Assembly (NCBI RefSeq): GCF_002368335.1
Contig: NZ_AP018288.1
Span: 7,494,389 to 7,558,388, forward strand
Reading direction: 5' to 3'
DNA length: 64,000 nucleotides
DNA from: Nostoc sp. NIES-4103
GTDB lineage: Bacteria; Cyanobacteriota; Cyanobacteriia; Cyanobacteriales; Nostocaceae
In this document: one piece after another, positions 33,582 through 42,792 of the stretch
How positions within the stretch are numbered: the first letter of the stretch is position 1
Layout of the letters: every line of letters starts with the position of its first letter
Position numbers and translations under genes: made by a program
Notes under the pieces: model-generated
Database searches by the model: none
What the model was told of the DNA's origin: nothing
The model's input: only the letters and a program-made list of their open reading frames with translations

Positions 33582-35696
33582 ATGAATCCTGTTGCACCTA
33601 CCCCCAAATCAAAGCCATCCCGTTCTCGTTCTAATCGTCCTAGCGATCGCCGCCAAGCACGCAAAAAGGCTAGGGTAAATACTAAGGGACTTTATCTCAG
33701 AGCCATTAGAGATGCTTTTATTAAGCTGAATCCCCAGAATGCAATCAAAAATCCGGTGATGTTTTTGGTTTGGGTAGGGACACTCGTTACTTTAGCAGTA
33801 ACAATTAAACCCGAATTGTTTGGCCCAACTACTCAAAAGAACCCGCAACTATTCAACGGCCTGTTAACAGGGATTTTGTTTTTTACCGTTTGGTTTGCCA
33901 ATTTTGCGGAAGCTGTAGCTGAAGGACGGGGAAAAGCACAAGCTGCTGCTTTGCGGTCAACTAAGTCAGAAACAACAGCTAAAAAACTCGCCCCCGATGG
34001 CACAATTACAGAAGTTTCTTCTAGTAGCCTCAGACAAGGCGACAATATCTACGTAGTAGCAGGGGATATCATTCCCGCTGATGGAGAAGTCATCATGGGT
34101 GTGGCTTCGGTGGATGAATCAGCAATTACTGGGGAATCTGCACCAGTCCTCAAAGAATCAGGTTCAGATATTGCCAGTTCTATTACTGGTGGTACGCGCA
34201 TCATTTCAGATGAATTAATTATCCGTATTACTGCTGATCCAGGCAAAGGCTTTATTGACCGGATGATTGCCTTGGTAGAAGGGGCAGAACGCACCAAAAC
34301 ACCCAATGAAATTGCTTTAACGGTGTTACTTACAGTTTTGAGTTTGGTATTTCTATTTGTGGTCGCTACCTTACCAGCATTCGCCTACTATGTCAAAAGT
34401 CCAGTCAGCGTACCAATTTTGATTGCTTTGTTGGTAGCCTTGATTCCCACAACTATTGCCGGGTTACTCAATGCCATTGGCATTGCTGGTATGGATCGAG
34501 TTGCCCAATTTAATGTGATTGCGACTTCAGGAAGAGCAGTAGAAGCCTGTGGTGATGTTAACACCCTAGTGCTTGATAAAACAGGTACAATTACCCTCGG
34601 CAACCGTTTAGCAGAAGAATTTATCCCTATCAACGGGCATTCAATGGAAGAAGTCGCTACCATTGCTTTGGCTGCTAGTGTATTTGATGATACACCTGAA
34701 GGAAAATCTATTGTGCGGCTGGCACAAAGGTTAGGCGCAAGATTTGACATTGACCCCAACCAAGCGCAAGCAGTGGAATTTTCTGCCAAAACGCGCATGA
34801 GTGGTACAAACTTGCCTGGTGGGCGGGAAGTTCGCAAAGGTGCAGTGCAAGCAATTAAAGGATTTGTACGTTCCCGCAACGGTAACGATACCCCAGAACT
34901 GGATGCCGCCTATGAGAGAGTTTCTCACCAAGGAGGCACACCTTTAGCCGTTTGCTTAGATAACGAAATCTATGGTGTGATCTATCTCAAAGATATTGTG
35001 AAATCTGGTATCCGCGATCGCTTTGACCAATTAGGAAGAATGGGAATACGCACCATCATGCTAACCGGGGACAACCGCATCACCGCATCTGTCATTGCCA
35101 ACGAAGCCGGAGTTGATGACTTCATCGCCGAAGCCACACCAGAAGACAAAATTAACGTTATTCAACGAGAACAAGCAGCAGGTAAACTGGTAGCCATGAC
35201 AGGAGACGGTACTAACGATGCACCCGCACTGGCACAGGCGAATGTTGGCTTAGCCATGAATACAGGTACTCAAGCAGCCAAAGAAGCAGCCAATATGGTG
35301 GATTTAGATTCTGACCCGACAAAACTGATCGATATTGTCAGTATTGGTAAACAATTGTTGATTACCCGCGGGGCATTGACGACATTTTCTATCGCTAATG
35401 ATATTGCTAAATATTTTGCAATTATTCCAGTCATCTTTGCCGCTGCTAATCTGCAAAGCTTGAATATTATGAATTTGACTAGCCTTAATTCTGCTATCCT
35501 CTCAGCCTTGATTTATAATGCTTTGATTATTCCGGCTTTGATTCCCTTAGCTTTAAAAGGTGTGAAATTTAGACCATTGACAGCTAATCAGCTGTTACAA
35601 CGCAACATCTTAATTTATGGCTTTGGTGGGGTGGTCGCGCCATTTATCGCCATTAAATTGATAGATTTGTTAATTACCGCGGTGGGGTTGGCTTAA
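33582..35696 (+). CDS. kdpB: KdpB, P-type ATPase subunit of the Kdp pump
   Basis: KdpB is the catalytic P-type ATPase. The 704 residues include TGES (ITGESAPV, actuator), the phosphorylation site LVLDKTGTITLGN, the nucleotide-binding domain, and the hinge MTGDGTNDAPALAQANVG. The N-terminal extension of about 35 Arg/Lys/Ser-rich residues (SKPSRSRSNRPSDRRQARKK) is longer than in E. coli. The gene lies between kdpA and kdpC. A 200-bp gap with a palindromic repeat separates it from kdpC. In some Anabaena strains a short gene (kdpG) has been reported at this position; none is visible here. Confidence 0.98.
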   Translation: MNPVAPTPKSKPSRSRSNRPSDRRQARKKARVNTKGLYLRAIRDAFIKLNPQNAIKNPVMFLVWVGTLVTLAVTIKPELFGPTTQKNPQLFNGLLTGILFFTVWFANFAEAVAEGRGKAQAAALRSTKSETTAKKLAPDGTITEVSSSSLRQGDNIYVVAGDIIPADGEVIMGVASVDESAITGESAPVLKESGSDIASSITGGTRIISDELIIRITADPGKGFIDRMIALVEGAERTKTPNEIALTVLLTVLSLVFLFVVATLPAFAYYVKSPVSVPILIALLVALIPTTIAGLLNAIGIAGMDRVAQFNVIATSGRAVEACGDVNTLVLDKTGTITLGNRLAEEFIPINGHSMEEVATIALAASVFDDTPEGKSIVRLAQRLGARFDIDPNQAQAVEFSAKTRMSGTNLPGGREVRKGAVQAIKGFVRSRNGNDTPELDAAYERVSHQGGTPLAVCLDNEIYGVIYLKDIVKSGIRDRFDQLGRMGIRTIMLTGDNRITASVIANEAGVDDFIAEATPEDKINVIQREQAAGKLVAMTGDGTNDAPALAQANVGLAMNTGTQAAKEAANMVDLDSDPTKLIDIVSIGKQLLITRGALTTFSIANDIAKYFAIIPVIFAAANLQSLNIMNLTSLNSAILSALIYNALIIPALIPLALKGVKFRPLTANQLLQRNILIYGFGGVVAPFIAIKLIDLLITAVGLA

Positions 35697-35806
35697 ATAA
35701 TTCAAAATTCAAAATTACCTGCCAAGTTGGCACGCAAATGTATAAAAAATAAAGCAAATTATGAAATGAGTAGATTTATTAGTCCAATAGGGTTTCCTTA
35801 AAAATA

Positions 35807-35867
35807 CTTTGTGTCTTTGTGCCTTTGTGGTTAAAAAATTGAACCACCAAGACACAGAGACACAAAG
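35807..35867. repeat. palindromic repeat inside the kdp operon
   Basis: A second, well-preserved copy of the 31267-type palindrome: left arm 35807-35832, right arm 35842-35867 (26 nt each, a few mismatches), 9-nt loop. In the kdp mRNA it would form a long stem between kdpB and kdpC and could affect decay, read-through or the KdpC:KdpB ratio. Confidence 0.75.
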
Positions 35868-35897
35868 ATTAAAAATTAACTTTATAGAGTAAGTAAA

Positions 35898-36518
35898 ATG
35901 TTGTTTATAACTTTTATAAAAGAAACTTTCAGAGTAATTCGCATTACTTTAGTGCTGTGGTTAATTACAGGAATTATTTATCCTCTGGCAATCCTTGTAA
36001 TGGGTCAAGGTTTATTTCCATATCAGGCTCATGGCAGTGTTATACAGGCATCAGAAAGTGGAGAACGAAAACCAATTGGTTCAGCTTTGATTGGTCAAGT
36101 ATTTAGTTCTGAGCGATATTTTCAAGGTCGTCCTAGTGTGGTGAGATATAGCCAAGGCAGAAAAGCCAAGCCAACTGGTATATCTGGTGCTAGTAATCTT
36201 GCACCTAGCAACCCAGAGTTACTAAATCGAATTATCGAACAGGCAAATAAATTTGGAGAAGAAAGTATTGAACCCACTGCTGATTTAATTTATACTTCTG
36301 GTTCTGGTTTAGACCCACATATTTCTTTGAAAGCCGCAAGGCAGCAAATAGAACGTGTTGCTCGCGCTCGTGGTATTAAAGAAGATGATATTTTACCTTT
36401 ACTTAATAAGTATACTGATGGCAGGTTTTTAGGGATATTTGGCGAACCAGGAGTCAATATTCTGCGATTGAATTATGCTCTTGATCTGGCAGACACCCTC
36501 CGTAAACCAAATCAGTAA
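35898..36518 (+). CDS. kdpC: KdpC, assembly subunit of the Kdp pump
   Basis: KdpC stabilises the KdpAB complex and raises ATP affinity. The 206 residues have one N-terminal membrane anchor (about 13-36, LVLWLITGIIYPLAILVMGQ). A periplasmic domain follows with the conserved GSALIGQVFSSERYFQGRPS, SGASNLAPSNPEL and SGSGLDPHIS segments. This is the usual length and order. The short kdpD gene begins 16 bp after its stop. Confidence 0.97.
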   Translation: MLFITFIKETFRVIRITLVLWLITGIIYPLAILVMGQGLFPYQAHGSVIQASESGERKPIGSALIGQVFSSERYFQGRPSVVRYSQGRKAKPTGISGASNLAPSNPELLNRIIEQANKFGEESIEPTADLIYTSGSGLDPHISLKAARQQIERVARARGIKEDDILPLLNKYTDGRFLGIFGEPGVNILRLNYALDLADTLRKPNQ

Positions 36519-36533
36519 AATTGGGAATTAGGA

Positions 36534-37691
36534 ATGGAGAATGGAAAACATAAATTAACAGTTATCAGTCATAACTTAACTTCTGTGAATTCCTCTATTT
36601 ATCCGATACGACGGGGCAAACACAAAATCTTTATCGGCATGGCTCCTGGTGTAGGCAAAACCTTCCGTATGCTAGAAGAAGGGCACGCACTCAAACATGA
36701 AGGATTGGATGTTGTTATAGGGCTTTTAGAAACCCACGGACGCAAGGAGACGGGAGAAAAGGCGCAGGGTTTGGAAATTGTACCCCGTAAGCAAGTTTTG
36801 CGGGGTGGGTTGACGCTGACTGAAATGGATACCGATGCTATTTTAAAGCGATCGCCCCAATTGGTGTTAATCGATGAACTAGCCCATACCAATATCCCTG
36901 GTTCACCACGAGAAAAACGTTACGAAGATGTGGAAATCGTTTTAGCAGCAGGTATTGATGTCTATTCCACAATGAATGTGCAGCATTTGGAAAGTCTTAA
37001 TGACTTGGTAGCACGAATTACTGGTGTGGTTGTGCGAGAACGTGTACCCGACCGCATTCTAGAGGAAGCCGATGAAGTAGTGGTGATAGATGTTACACCT
37101 GAAACGCTGCAAGAACGGTTATTAGAAGGGAAAATTTACGCGCCAGAAAAAATCCAACAAGCCCTCGATAACTTTTTCCAACGCCGCAACCTGATAGCAT
37201 TACGAGAATTGGCTTTACGGGAAGTTGCAGACAACATAGAAGAAAATGCGATCGCTACAACTCTCAATGGGCAATACTGCAATATTCACGAACGGGTATT
37301 GGTATGCGTATCAACTTATCCCAACTCAATACAGCTTTTACGTAGAGGTGCGCGACTAGCTAACTACATGAATGCCCCGCTTTATACTTTATTTGTAGCT
37401 AATCCTGAACGCTTCCTCACCAAAGAAGAAAGCCTACACATACATACTTGTGAAAAATTGTGTAAGGAATTTGACGGTACATTTCTGCGAGTGACCAGCC
37501 ATGATATAGCCCAAGCGATCGCCCAAACAGCAGAGAAATACCGAATTACTCAGATTGTAATTGGAGAGAGTCAACGATCGCGCTGGCAAATCCTACTCAA
37601 GGGTTCCTTAACTCAAAAATTGGTGCGCTTGCTGAAAAACATAGACATACATATCATTGCCAGTGAGAAAACATCATCATCCAAGCGTTGA
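36534..37691 (+). CDS. kdpD: truncated KdpD sensor (N-terminal + Usp domain only)
   Basis: In most bacteria KdpD is a large potassium/turgor sensor kinase. Here only 385 residues are present: the KdpD N-terminal domain with Walker A GMAPGVGKT and ETHGRKET, the DELAHTN segment, and a universal-stress-type domain (RVLVCVSTYPNSIQLLRRGA; IVIGESQRSRWQ). The four membrane helices, GAF and histidine kinase domains are absent. This short form is the known state in Anabaena-type kdp operons, not a decay event. No kdpE response regulator is adjacent, so potassium control must use another kinase/regulator. It starts 16 bp after kdpC. Confidence 0.93.
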   Translation: MENGKHKLTVISHNLTSVNSSIYPIRRGKHKIFIGMAPGVGKTFRMLEEGHALKHEGLDVVIGLLETHGRKETGEKAQGLEIVPRKQVLRGGLTLTEMDTDAILKRSPQLVLIDELAHTNIPGSPREKRYEDVEIVLAAGIDVYSTMNVQHLESLNDLVARITGVVVRERVPDRILEEADEVVVIDVTPETLQERLLEGKIYAPEKIQQALDNFFQRRNLIALRELALREVADNIEENAIATTLNGQYCNIHERVLVCVSTYPNSIQLLRRGARLANYMNAPLYTLFVANPERFLTKEESLHIHTCEKLCKEFDGTFLRVTSHDIAQAIAQTAEKYRITQIVIGESQRSRWQILLKGSLTQKLVRLLKNIDIHIIASEKTSSSKR

Positions 37692-38106
37692 TGATTGTGG
37701 GGGCTGTCCTTTGCCCATTGGTCTCAACAAGAATAGCTCAATTTGTTAAAAAATAAACCCAGCAGGGGCCGCATCACAAGACCACCTGCTAGGAAAGTAT
37801 CGTAGATGATCGCCATGTTTGATCTGGGTAGGGCTTATTTGTAATAAATAATGCCTATCCATAGATAAGATAGCTAAAGTCGGCGTAAAAGATAGTTAAG
37901 AAAAGCCAATAAATAAGTTAAGTTGCTGTTAAAGCTAGCAATTTTGGGGAGATGAGGGGATGGGGGAGATGAGGGGGATGAGGGGGATGAGGGGGATGGA
38001 GGAGAAATAGCTACTGACAACTGACAACTAACCACTGACCCTGACAACTGACTAATAATATAAGAGAACGCTTCACATTTCTTAAATAATCAGCTTTACT
38101 AAAACA
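37692..38106. other. intergenic region with STRR between kdpD and ubiD-like gene
   Basis: No gene is seen. GGGGGATGAGGG-type units run from about 37947 to 38001, followed by GACAACTGACAACTAACCACTGACC-like units to 38050. Earlier, at 37761-37791, a short imperfect hairpin (AGCAGG/CCTGCT) may end the kdp transcript, without a clear T-run. Confidence 0.45.
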
Positions 38107-39615
38107 ATGGCTAGAGACTTACGCGGATTCATCAAAATTCTGGAAGAAAAAGGGCAATTAAAGCGGATTTCAGCTTTGGTTGACCCAGATTTAGAAATTG
38201 CTGAGATTTCCAACCGGATGCTGCAAAAAGGTGGGCCGGGGTTGCTATTTGAAAACGTCAAAGGTGCATCTTTCCCGGTGGCGGTAAATTTGATGGGAAC
38301 CGTGGAAAGGATATGTTGGGCAATGAATATGCAGCATCCAGAGGAATTGGAAACTCTGGGTAAAAAGCTGAGTATGCTGCAACAACCAAAACCGCCAAAG
38401 AAGATTTCCCAAGCTATAGATTTTGGGAAAGTGCTGTTTGACGTGGTGAAAGCCAAGCCAGGGCGTGACTTTTTTCCTGCTTGTCAGCAAGTTGTGGTTC
38501 AAGGCGATGATTTGGATTTAAACAAGTTACCTTTGATACGCCCTTATCCAGGTGATGCTGGCAAGATTATTACGCTAGGATTAGTAATTACCAAAGATTG
38601 TGAGACAGGTACGCCAAATGTAGGTGTGTATCGTTTGCAACTACAATCCAAAAATACCATGACGGTTCACTGGTTATCGGTGCGGGGTGGTGCAAGGCAT
38701 TTGCGGAAAGCAGCCGAACGTGGGAAGAAATTAGAAGTAGCGATCGCACTTGGTGTAGATCCTTTAATTATCATGGCGGCTGCCACACCTATTCCTGTAG
38801 ATTTGTCAGAATGGCTGTTCGCTGGACTTTATGGTGGTTCTGGCGTGCAGTTGGCAAAGTGTAAAACTGTAGATTTGGAAGTTCCGGCAGATTCAGAATT
38901 TGTTCTAGAAGGAACCATTACACCAGGGGAAGTTTTGCCAGATGGCCCTTTTGGTGACCACATGGGTTATTACGGCGGCGTGGAAGATTCGCCATTGATA
39001 CGCTTTGAGTGCATGACACACCGCAAAAATCCCATTTACTTAACAACATTTAGCGGTCGTCCACCCAAAGAAGAAGCGATGATGGCGATCGCACTTAATC
39101 GCATTTACACTCCTATTCTGCGACAACAAGTTACAGAAATTGTCGATTTCTTCTTACCGATGGAAGCTTTGAGTTACAAAGCGGCGATTATTTCCATTGA
39201 TAAAGCATATCCAGGACAAGCGCGCAGGGCAGCTTTAGCATTTTGGAGTGCTTTACCCCAATTTACTTATACCAAGTTTGTGATTGTCGTGGATAAAAAC
39301 ATAAATATTCGCGATCCGCGTCAGGTAGTTTGGGCAATTAGTTCCAAAGTTGATCCAACACGGGATGTGTTTATTTTGCCAAACACGCCCTTTGATACTT
39401 TGGATTTTGCCAGTGAAAAGATTGGTTTAGGTGGACGCATGGGTATTGATGCTACCACAAAGATTCCGCCAGAAACAGATCACGAATGGGGCGCGTCTTT
39501 GGAATCAGATCCTGATGTAGCGGCGATGGTAGAAAGACGATGGACAGAATATGGTTTAGCCGATTTGCAGTTAGGAGAAGTTAACCCAAATCTGTTTGGT
39601 TATGATGTGAGGTAA
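38107..39615 (+). CDS. ubiD: UbiD-family decarboxylase (plastoquinone/aromatic acid type)
   Basis: This 502-residue enzyme belongs to the prenylated-FMN-dependent UbiD decarboxylases. Cyanobacterial members are proposed to decarboxylate 4-hydroxy-3-polyprenylbenzoate in plastoquinone-9 synthesis. Recognisable segments are RDLRGFIKILEEKGQLKRI at the start, the cofactor/metal region (NVGVYRLQLQSKNTMTVHW) and the catalytic region GEVLPDGPFGDHMGYYGG with its glutamate/aspartate pair. FTYTKFVIVVDKNINIRDPR follows in the C-terminal half. No ubiX flavin prenyltransferase gene is adjacent. Start ATG 38107. A 7-bp stem (39629-39635 with 39652-39658) follows the gene and could separate it from the convergent Uma2 gene. 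Confidence 0.9.
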   Translation: MARDLRGFIKILEEKGQLKRISALVDPDLEIAEISNRMLQKGGPGLLFENVKGASFPVAVNLMGTVERICWAMNMQHPEELETLGKKLSMLQQPKPPKKISQAIDFGKVLFDVVKAKPGRDFFPACQQVVVQGDDLDLNKLPLIRPYPGDAGKIITLGLVITKDCETGTPNVGVYRLQLQSKNTMTVHWLSVRGGARHLRKAAERGKKLEVAIALGVDPLIIMAAATPIPVDLSEWLFAGLYGGSGVQLAKCKTVDLEVPADSEFVLEGTITPGEVLPDGPFGDHMGYYGGVEDSPLIRFECMTHRKNPIYLTTFSGRPPKEEAMMAIALNRIYTPILRQQVTEIVDFFLPMEALSYKAAIISIDKAYPGQARRAALAFWSALPQFTYTKFVIVVDKNINIRDPRQVVWAISSKVDPTRDVFILPNTPFDTLDFASEKIGLGGRMGIDATTKIPPETDHEWGASLESDPDVAAMVERRWTEYGLADLQLGEVNPNLFGYDVR

Positions 39616-39692
39616 TACTTTATACTGCGGTGCGTAACGTTATTACTAAAAACGCACCTTCTTACCTAATCAGCATTTTGTAGATGTGTGAG

Positions 39693-40373
39693 TTAAATTG
39701 TATCTGGGTCGATATTTAACTCACGCAATTTTTCAGCCAAACGTTCTGCTTTTTGTTCTGCTTGTTTTGCCGTTTCTTCAGGAGTTGGTACTAGTTCACC
39801 ATCTGTTGTCAAAAACCGTAGCAAACCCTCATGAATCCCCAAATATAACCCTAGTTGATGACTCCACAAATATCCTTCCTCATTTGGTTGTAAAGGTTGA
39901 TATTCTCCATCTACTAAATGAAATCCTGCAAATTCTAAGGTGTAAGGGTCGAACCAAAAATAATCAGGTGTGCGGAAAGTATCTTGATAAATTTGCTTTT
40001 TTAAATCTTTGTCTGTATTCGCTGTTGATTCCGAAAGTATTTCTATAATTACATTAGGATATTTGCCATTTTCCTCCCATACTACCCAACTTTTGCGAGT
40101 TTTGCGTTCACATCCTAGGACTACAAAAAAGTCTGGGCCTCGGAAATCAGAAGATTTACGTTGATGCGGACTGTAGTAGATAGTCAAATTTCCCGCTGCA
40201 TAGAAATCATTTCTATCTCGCCACAGCCATTCCAAACATGTGAGAAGTAGGATTATTTGTCGTAGATGCAGTTCAGTTTCCAAGGGAGGCTCATCACTAT
40301 ATAAATCACTAGGAGGAAAAATAACATCTGAGGAGATGCCTTGTTGAGATTCTAATTCTTGAGCTATGGTCAT
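39693..40373 (-). CDS. Uma2-family (DUF820) putative nuclease
   Basis: This 226-residue protein belongs to the PD-(D/E)XK-like Uma2 family, greatly expanded in cyanobacteria. The core shows FRGPDFFVVLG (metal-binding Asp), then WEENGKYPNVIIEILS with the following K-like position in KDLKKQIYQDTFRTPDYFWFDP. The C-terminal 25 residues are a charged helix (EETAKQAEQKAERLAEKLRE) with coiled-coil character. The role of the family is unknown; the fold suggests a nuclease. It is convergent with the ubiD-like gene, 77 bp away. Confidence 0.9.
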   Translation of the reverse strand: MTIAQELESQQGISSDVIFPPSDLYSDEPPLETELHLRQIILLLTCLEWLWRDRNDFYAAGNLTIYYSPHQRKSSDFRGPDFFVVLGCERKTRKSWVVWEENGKYPNVIIEILSESTANTDKDLKKQIYQDTFRTPDYFWFDPYTLEFAGFHLVDGEYQPLQPNEEGYLWSHQLGLYLGIHEGLLRFLTTDGELVPTPEETAKQAEQKAERLAEKLRELNIDPDTI

Positions 40374-41059
40374 AGAATGGAAGTGGCATCAATTAGTTAT
40401 GGATTTATTCTAGCAGCGTCATTTTCACAGTCATTTTTCAAATTGGTATTAGGGACTTCCAGAAATTAAATTATTCAATTTATTCAATCAGCAAGGGCGA
40501 AGATATTGAGCAAATTCTTTCTCTCCCTCTGCTTCCTCTGCTCCCTCTGCTACCAAGGGCGATAGGATATTTCTTTAGTTGGAAGTCCCTTACCTCTGCG
40601 TTCTCTGCGCCTCTGCGGTTTAAATTCTCTATTAACCACACCAAGTGCAAAGGAGGACACTTGTACTCTAAGGGTTTTCTGACTTGAGCAGTCAGCACGC
40701 GATCGCGCTCAGCCGACAGCCTTTGCAACTGATGCCAAATTGTTCGTGTCACAAAGAAAAAAAGCGATCGCTATCTTTGCGAAATACCTTTGTGCTACAC
40801 TGTATCCAACATCAAACCTTACCCGCTAGCGAGATCGCTGAAATGAAGTAGTACCAAAGCCAAAAATGTCAAAGCCAAATAAACACGATACGTTTGACAA
40901 GGTTACTACAAAATAGTCATGCGCTAAAGATATTCTCATCACTCATCTCTTCATCAACCCGCTTGAAAAGTTGCTGCGGCTGACTTTTCCGTATGCCGAA
41001 TCTGCCCGTTGTTTTGATGCATTAACGGGTGGAATTTTGCTCATTAATGTTTGACAATC
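40374..41059. other. intergenic region and leader of the ABC-F gene
   Basis: The left half is built of CTCTGC/CTCCCTCTGC-type repeats (40510-40560) and a CTCTGCGCCTCTGCGG repeat. The right half includes a 16-residue frame MSKPNKHDTFDKVTTK (40866-40916). A 6-bp hairpin (CCCGTT 41005-41010, AACGGG 41024-41029) is followed by GGAATTTTG just before the ABC-F gene. This arrangement is compatible with a leader peptide and attenuator, as in some antibiotic-induced ABC-F genes, but no ribosome binding site supports the short frame. A 90-codon frame at 40480-40752 is made largely of repeat DNA and is not called. Confidence 0.35.
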
Positions 41060-42745
41060 ATGCAGAAAAAATCAATGATTTTAGCTGAGAATTTAACCTA
41101 TGAACTCAGCGTAGAAAGAATTTTATTTCAAGAAGTACAGGTAAGTATTGGTATTGGCGATCGCATCGCTTTAGTTGGTAAAAATGGAGTAGGTAAATCA
41201 ACTTTATTAAAAATACTTGCAGGTCAAATTAACCCAACTCAAGGTAGTGTTTGGCAGAATGGCGTTGTTTACTATTTGCCACAAATCAGCACTATCAAAC
41301 AAGAAATTAACACAGATACAGTGCTGAATTTTTTAATTTCCATTTCTGATGAGTGGTGGAAAATTGAAGAGATTTTACAAGCACAATTCTATACAAATCT
41401 TGACCTATCTCTACCAATCAGTAATTTAAGTGGTGGTGAACTGACGAAATTATTCCTAGCAATTGGATTATCTCAAGATCCTAATGTGCTATTGCTGGAT
41501 GAACCAACCAACCACATGGATTTACTAGCTTTAGAAAGTCTAAGGCAGTTTCTTGAAGGTTTCGCTGGTGCGTTTGTGATTGTCTCCCACAAGCCGTTTT
41601 TTCTTGATCAAGTAACAACAGTTACCTGGGAACTTACGTCTGGGGGTGTCAAGGTGTATGGAGGCAATTTTTCTGAATATCGCCAACAAAAACAAATAGA
41701 ACAAGAGGCAGCATGGCGATCGCACGAAGTCGCCAGAAAAGAACTTAAACGTGTCCAAGCCACAGCTATGCAAGAACAGCAACGTGCAGCCCAATCTCAC
41801 CGCAATGGAAGAGCAAAGTTTCTCAGTGGTAGTATTGACAGAGCAGCAGCCGGAGCGATGAAAACTAAAGCTCAAGTGTCAGCCGGGACTGCAAAAAAGA
41901 AACATGAAGTAGCTGTAGCAAAGGCTACTCAAAAGGTGGCAGAGACAAAAGTTAAAACTACAAAGGTGACAAGTATCCAACTTGCAGAAAAAAGTCAAAA
42001 GCGCCGAAATTTAATTGATATTCAAGGTGCAAATCTTTGGGTGTCGGAACGTCTTTTGATTGAAAATATTCAGTTGCATGTATCATCTGGCGATGCCTGC
42101 GGCAAGACGCATTCGCGTCAACGCCTTGCCATTGTCGGCGCAAATGGTGCAGGTAAATCAACCTTGGCTAAGGCAATCTTGGGGATGGATAAGCAAACAG
42201 CAATTTTACAGTCGGGTGAGGTAATACTTGCATCGGCGATGAAAGCTGTATATCTCGACCAAACCTATGAACTAGTGAATCGCCAAAAAACGATTCTCGA
42301 AAATATGCAAGCTGCTAATCCCAGCCTCAGCTATCAATTGTTACGCCAACAGCTAGGACACTTTTTGTTTAAATATGATGACATTCACAAAAGCGCGTCT
42401 GTACTGAGTGGGGGTGAATTAGCAAGGTTAGCGATCGCAATTATCAGTATCTCTGAAATTGATTTATTGATTCTTGACGAACCAACCAATAACCTAGATA
42501 TTGAAACAGTAGAACAAATGGTGACAGGTATTAATGATTACCAAGGCGCTCTTTGGGTGATTTCCCATGATATCGATTTCCTGAGTCGAATTAATATTAC
42601 CCAGAGTTTCAAATTGCAAGAGCAAACCTTGCAAATGACAACTTATTTACCGAGTACACCAGAGCAATATTATCAAGAGTTACTGGAATGTCATAAAGCA
42701 GAATCCAGAATTAAAACAGCCTATACTCCAGGTTTTGAGACTTAG
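41060..42745 (+). CDS. ABC-F family ATPase (ribosome-protection type)
   Basis: ABC-F proteins have two fused ATPase domains, no membrane part, and act on the ribosome; some give antibiotic resistance. Domain 1: GKNGVGKST, LSGGELTKLF, LLLDEPTNHMDLLALESL. A charged interdomain linker follows (about residues 190-330; QQKQIEQEAAWRSHEVARKE; KKKHEVAVAKATQK). Domain 2: ANGAGKSTLAKA, LSGGELARLAIA, LLILDEPTNNLDIETVEQ. Relatives of the Vga/Msr/Lsa type have this layout; substrate class is not established. Residues near 346-354 (ACGKTHSRQ) are encoded by a 27-bp mobile insert just before Walker A of domain 2. I use ATG 41060; TTG 41051 and ATG 41075 are alternatives. Confidence 0.88.
   Translation: MQKKSMILAENLTYELSVERILFQEVQVSIGIGDRIALVGKNGVGKSTLLKILAGQINPTQGSVWQNGVVYYLPQISTIKQEINTDTVLNFLISISDEWWKIEEILQAQFYTNLDLSLPISNLSGGELTKLFLAIGLSQDPNVLLLDEPTNHMDLLALESLRQFLEGFAGAFVIVSHKPFFLDQVTTVTWELTSGGVKVYGGNFSEYRQQKQIEQEAAWRSHEVARKELKRVQATAMQEQQRAAQSHRNGRAKFLSGSIDRAAAGAMKTKAQVSAGTAKKKHEVAVAKATQKVAETKVKTTKVTSIQLAEKSQKRRNLIDIQGANLWVSERLLIENIQLHVSSGDACGKTHSRQRLAIVGANGAGKSTLAKAILGMDKQTAILQSGEVILASAMKAVYLDQTYELVNRQKTILENMQAANPSLSYQLLRQQLGHFLFKYDDIHKSASVLSGGELARLAIAIISISEIDLLILDEPTNNLDIETVEQMVTGINDYQGALWVISHDIDFLSRINITQSFKLQEQTLQMTTYLPSTPEQYYQELLECHKAESRIKTAYTPGFET
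42095..42121 (+). repeat. 27-bp small mobile element inserted in frame in the ABC-F gene
   Basis: The segment starts GCCTGCGGCAAGACGC and ends TTCGCGTCAA. Its removal joins GGCGAT to CGCC, recreating the HIP1-containing word GGCGATCGCC and the expected protein sequence SSGDRLAIVGANGAGKS. Length 27 keeps the frame, adding nine residues. It matches the 6376-6402 copy at 23 of 27 positions. Confidence 0.85.
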
Positions 42746-42792
42746 GTTGTGTACTACACCAACTTGAAATCTGCTGTAAACAAAGCGATCGC

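Noticed and set aside
36534..37691. Decayed kdpD pseudogene
   Set aside because: The frame is open with a proper stop after the Usp-like domain, and the short form is known in Anabaena-type kdp operons; no remnants of the kinase domain follow it.
40480..40752. 90-codon minus-strand frame between Uma2 and ABC-F genes
   Set aside because: Half of it is encoded by CTCTGC-type dispersed repeats (RGSRGSRGR), and the rest matches nothing recognisable.
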